From an uncultured Oscillospiraceae bacterium (GTDB lineage: Bacteria; Bacillota; Clostridia; Oscillospirales; Oscillospiraceae), in contig CANRNU010000008.1 of assembly GCA_947632005.1 (NCBI GenBank), positions 1 through 64,000 on the forward strand: DNA of 64,000 nt. Reading direction: 5' to 3'. A program made the position numbers and the translations under genes. The first letter of the stretch is position 1. The number at the start of each line of letters is the position of its first letter. Shown one piece after another: positions 61,520-64,000 of this stretch. The notes beneath the pieces were generated by a model. That model had not been told where the DNA came from. It saw nothing but the letters and a program-made list of their open reading frames with translations, and made no database searches.

Positions 61520-63931
61520 GTGAATATATTCCGAAAGATACGCGATACATTTCGCCGGGTGCGGGACTGGTGGATGAACCGGAAGTTCCGCCGGGCCCGG
61601 CGCGCCGCCAGCGCGGTGGTGGACACGGCTGCCAGCGGCGCGGGCTTTGTCCTGCGCATGGGGGTGAAGGTGGTCATCACGACTTTGCTGGTGTTCCTGA
61701 CCACCGGTATGCTCCTGGCGTGCATCTTCGCGGTGTACGTGAAAAACTGCATGAACGAGGAGCTGAACCTGACGCCGGAGGAACTGAGCAGCAGCCTGTC
61801 CAGCCACATCTGGGTGGAGAGCAGCCCCGGCGCCAACGACTGGCAGGAGCTGGAGGTCCTCTACGCCACGGAGAACCGTCTGTGGCTGGAGCACGACCAG
61901 ATCCCCATCAACCTGGAGCACGCGGCTGTGGCCATCGAGGACCAGCGGTTCTATACCCACAAGGGCGTGGACTGGTGGCGTACCATCGGCGCCTTCGGCA
62001 ACATGTTCCTGAGCATGAGCGACACCTTCGGCGGCTCCACGTTGACCCAACAGCTCATCAAGAACCTGACGGGCAAAAAGGAAGTCACCGTCCAGCGAAA
62101 ATTGCTGGAGATGTTCCGGGCGCTGGAATTTGAAAAGAAATACACCAAGGAAGAGATCGTCACCTGGTACCTGAACGAGATCTACCTGGGGGAGGGCTGC
62201 TACGGCGTAGGCGCCGCGGCCCGGGAGTATTTCGGCAAGGAGGTCTGGGAGCTGGACCTGGCCGAGTGCGCCAGCCTCATCGGCATCACCAACAACCCCT
62301 CCCTGTACGACCCCTACATCGGCCCCAAGAGCCAGGCCCGCAACAAGACCCGTCAGGAGCTGATCCTGCACGAGATGTATGACCAGGGCTACATCACCTA
62401 TGACGAGTACCTGTCGGCCAAGGCGGAGGAACTGCACTTCAAGCGGGCCGAGGGCGAGGAGCGGGTCATCCCCATCCACTCCTACTATGTGGACTCCCTG
62501 ATCTGGGAGCTGGTGGAGGACCTGGCGGAGGCCAGGGGCATCACCGAGCGCCAGGCGGAGATGCTGCTGTATAACGGCGGCTACAACATCTATGCCTGCA
62601 TGAATCCCCGCATCCAGGGCATCATCGACAACATCTATCAGAACTCCGGCAACCTGCCCGGCTCCTACTGGAACCCCACCGGCCAGAAGCTCAGCTCCGC
62701 CATCGTGGTCATCGACCCCAGCGACGGCGCCATCATGGGCCTGGCGGGAGACACCGGCGTGAAGAAGGGCAGCTTCACCGACAACTACGCCACCCAGCTG
62801 GTCCGGCGGCCCGGCTCCTCCTTCAAGCCGGTGGCGGTCTACGCCCCGGCCATCGACCTGGGCATCGTCACCCAGCGGACCTCCGTCAACGACTCTCCCG
62901 GCGTCCGTCTGAAGGGCACCAGCTGGTATCCCAAAAACGACGGCGGCGGCTACAGCGGCTGGACCACCATCCGCAACGGCGTCATCTATTCCCGCAACAC
63001 CGTGGCGGCCCAGACCCTGGACCGGATTGGCCTGAAGGCGTCCTGGAACTACCTGACCAACCGCTTCGGCTTCACCTCCCTGGTCCGGGACCATCTGGAT
63101 GAGAATACCGGCGCCACCGTCTCCGACTATGGCTACGCCGCCCTGGCCCTGGGCCAGCTCAACTACGGCGTCACGGCCAAGGAGATGGCCCAGGCGTACA
63201 CCGCCTTCGCCAACGACGGCATCATGAGCCGGGGCCGGACCTATTCCCTGGTGACCGACAGCGACGGCAAGGTCATCCTGGACAATCCCGCGGACCAGCG
63301 GGTGGCGGTGAAGGCCAACACGGCCTACAACATCGATGACATGCTCAAAGCGGCGGTCCAGTACGGCACCGGTACCATGGCCTATTTCGGCTCCACCGCC
63401 GTCGCCGGCAAGACCGGTACCACCAGCAACAACCAGGACCGTTACTTCACCGGCTTCACCCGCTACTATGTGGCGGCGGTCTGGACCGGCTATAAGTACC
63501 CGGCCCAGATGTACTTCTACTCCAACCCCGCGGCCCAGATCTGGCGCTCGGTCATGAGCCGGGTCCATGAAGGTCTGCCCTGGAAGGACTTCAAGACGCC
63601 CACCATCGGAGGCGGAGGCGGCCTGTGGAGCGGCGTGTCCAGCGGCGGGACCTCGAACGCCAGCGCGCCCCCGGCGGCCACCCAGGCTCCCCCGCCCTCT
63701 ACAGAGCCCTCGACGGATCCCGGAACCACTGAGGCGACGGCGGTGCCTGCAGCGACCGATCCGCCCGCAGCGACCGATCCGCCTGCAGCGACGGAGGTGC
63801 CTGTAGCGACCGATCCGCCCGCAGCGACCGATCCGCCTGTAGCGACCGATCCACCCGCAGTAGCGACCGATCCGCCGCCTCCTCCCGCGACTGAAGCACC
63901 TCCTTCTGCGAGCGAAGCGCCGGTAGAATAG
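61520..63931 (+). CDS. class A penicillin-binding protein (GT51 plus transpeptidase)
   Basis: 803 residues from a GTG at 61520 with GGAGGA upstream. A basic cytoplasmic tail and a membrane helix at about 50-75 come first. The GT51 glycosyltransferase has catalytic Glu 140 in AIEDQRFYTHKGVDW and GGSTLTQQLIKNLTG at 171-185. The transpeptidase has SSFK with Ser 433, SRN (YSRNT) and KTGT (VAGKTGTTSNN). A low-complexity C-terminal tail from about residue 717 is rich in Pro, Ala and Thr, with seven PAATDP-like hexapeptides. It builds peptidoglycan on the outer face. The Pro/Ala/Thr tail could cross the wall or be glycosylated. Functional residues are all intact. Confidence 0.95.
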   Translation: MNIFRKIRDTFRRVRDWWMNRKFRRARRAASAVVDTAASGAGFVLRMGVKVVITTLLVFLTTGMLLACIFAVYVKNCMNEELNLTPEELSSSLSSHIWVESSPGANDWQELEVLYATENRLWLEHDQIPINLEHAAVAIEDQRFYTHKGVDWWRTIGAFGNMFLSMSDTFGGSTLTQQLIKNLTGKKEVTVQRKLLEMFRALEFEKKYTKEEIVTWYLNEIYLGEGCYGVGAAAREYFGKEVWELDLAECASLIGITNNPSLYDPYIGPKSQARNKTRQELILHEMYDQGYITYDEYLSAKAEELHFKRAEGEERVIPIHSYYVDSLIWELVEDLAEARGITERQAEMLLYNGGYNIYACMNPRIQGIIDNIYQNSGNLPGSYWNPTGQKLSSAIVVIDPSDGAIMGLAGDTGVKKGSFTDNYATQLVRRPGSSFKPVAVYAPAIDLGIVTQRTSVNDSPGVRLKGTSWYPKNDGGGYSGWTTIRNGVIYSRNTVAAQTLDRIGLKASWNYLTNRFGFTSLVRDHLDENTGATVSDYGYAALALGQLNYGVTAKEMAQAYTAFANDGIMSRGRTYSLVTDSDGKVILDNPADQRVAVKANTAYNIDDMLKAAVQYGTGTMAYFGSTAVAGKTGTTSNNQDRYFTGFTRYYVAAVWTGYKYPAQMYFYSNPAAQIWRSVMSRVHEGLPWKDFKTPTIGGGGGLWSGVSSGGTSNASAPPAATQAPPPSTEPSTDPGTTEATAVPAATDPPAATDPPAATEVPVATDPPAATDPPVATDPPAVATDPPPPPATEAPPSASEAPVE
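63746..63874 (+). repeat. 18-bp coding tandem repeat (PAATDP) in the PBP tail
   Basis: Seven units of about 18 bp (the last is 21 bp), each coding for PAATDP or a close form (PAATEV, PVATDP, PAVATDP), in frame at the end of the PBP gene. The DNA units are nearly the same (GCAGCGACCGATCCG core), so copy number could change by slippage without breaking the frame. After the stop at 63931 I see no further gene up to 64000. Confidence 0.93.
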
Positions 63932-64000
63932 CGCCCCGACAGCGGCAGGATACAGACAGAAAAACGCACGCATCCGCTTTCTTCCCCCATTCTTTTTCTG

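Noticed and set aside
63746-63874. CRISPR-like array of 18-bp repeats
   Set aside because: The units are in frame in the PBP gene, have no spacers of constant length and code for a Pro/Ala/Thr tail; there are no cas genes.

Overview
The window is G+C-rich chromosomal DNA of a Gram-positive, low-oxygen-type bacterium. It most resembles the Oscillospiraceae (class Clostridia), but no rRNA or other genus marker is present, so I go no further. The evidence is the gene set: AddAB, a ClpE-type Clp ATPase, the EcfA1-EcfA2-EcfT-TruA module, a tryptophan T-box, YfhO proteins, DUF1292 and DUF1294 proteins, and three copies of a short palindromic intergenic element of a type I recall from this group.

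Layout. 1-3.3 kb: a YfhO-type membrane protein (-) and a divergent small lipoprotein (+). 3.3-24.5 kb: one minus-strand surface-glycan operon of 17 genes read from a promoter near 24.5 kb: YfhO, RmlB, a 4-amino-sugar aminotransferase, a polytopic membrane protein with a cell-wall-binding-like tail, WbqC, an ATP-grasp ligase, a hexapeptide acyltransferase, a GtrB-like glycosyltransferase, three sugar-transfer-type ATP-grasp proteins, a GT2 enzyme, LicD, two more ATP-grasp proteins, a flippase and a GT2 enzyme. 24.6-26.2 kb: a split chromate-type transporter with a YbaK deacylase. 26.2-32.7 kb: PsuK kinase, a DHH phosphoesterase, a YD-repeat secreted protein, a MATE exporter and an ABC exporter. 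32.9-41.1 kb: ClpE, CvpA, a membrane-anchored propeller protein, TruA and the ECF energising module. 41.2-51.6 kb: a methyltransferase, MntP, a second MATE protein, AddB-AddA and ribosomal protein L31. 51.8-56.7 kb: a T-box(Trp)-controlled operon of binding protein, TrpB2, permease and ATPase. 56.7-64 kb: PsuG, DUF1294, an AlaX-type editing protein, a lipoprotein, a probable 6S RNA, DUF1292, a 33-residue membrane peptide and a class A penicillin-binding protein.

How the genes work together. The glycan operon can make a dTDP-4-amino-4,6-dideoxyhexose, build a lipid-linked glycan, decorate it and export it. What stands out is six ATP-grasp enzymes in one operon, five of one family, with a two-gene pair present twice. 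This suggests amide- or ester-linked decoration (amino acids or other acids), combined with LicD phospho-substitution; the substrate assignment is inference. PsuK and PsuG together degrade pseudouridine although they lie about 30 kb apart. The tryptophan operon couples uptake to a tryptophan-synthase-beta-like enzyme.

A second signal is regulatory. psuK, addB and the DUF1294 gene each have a -35/-10 promoter whose -10 box ends exactly 6 nt before the ATG, with no ribosome-binding site, so all three look leaderless.
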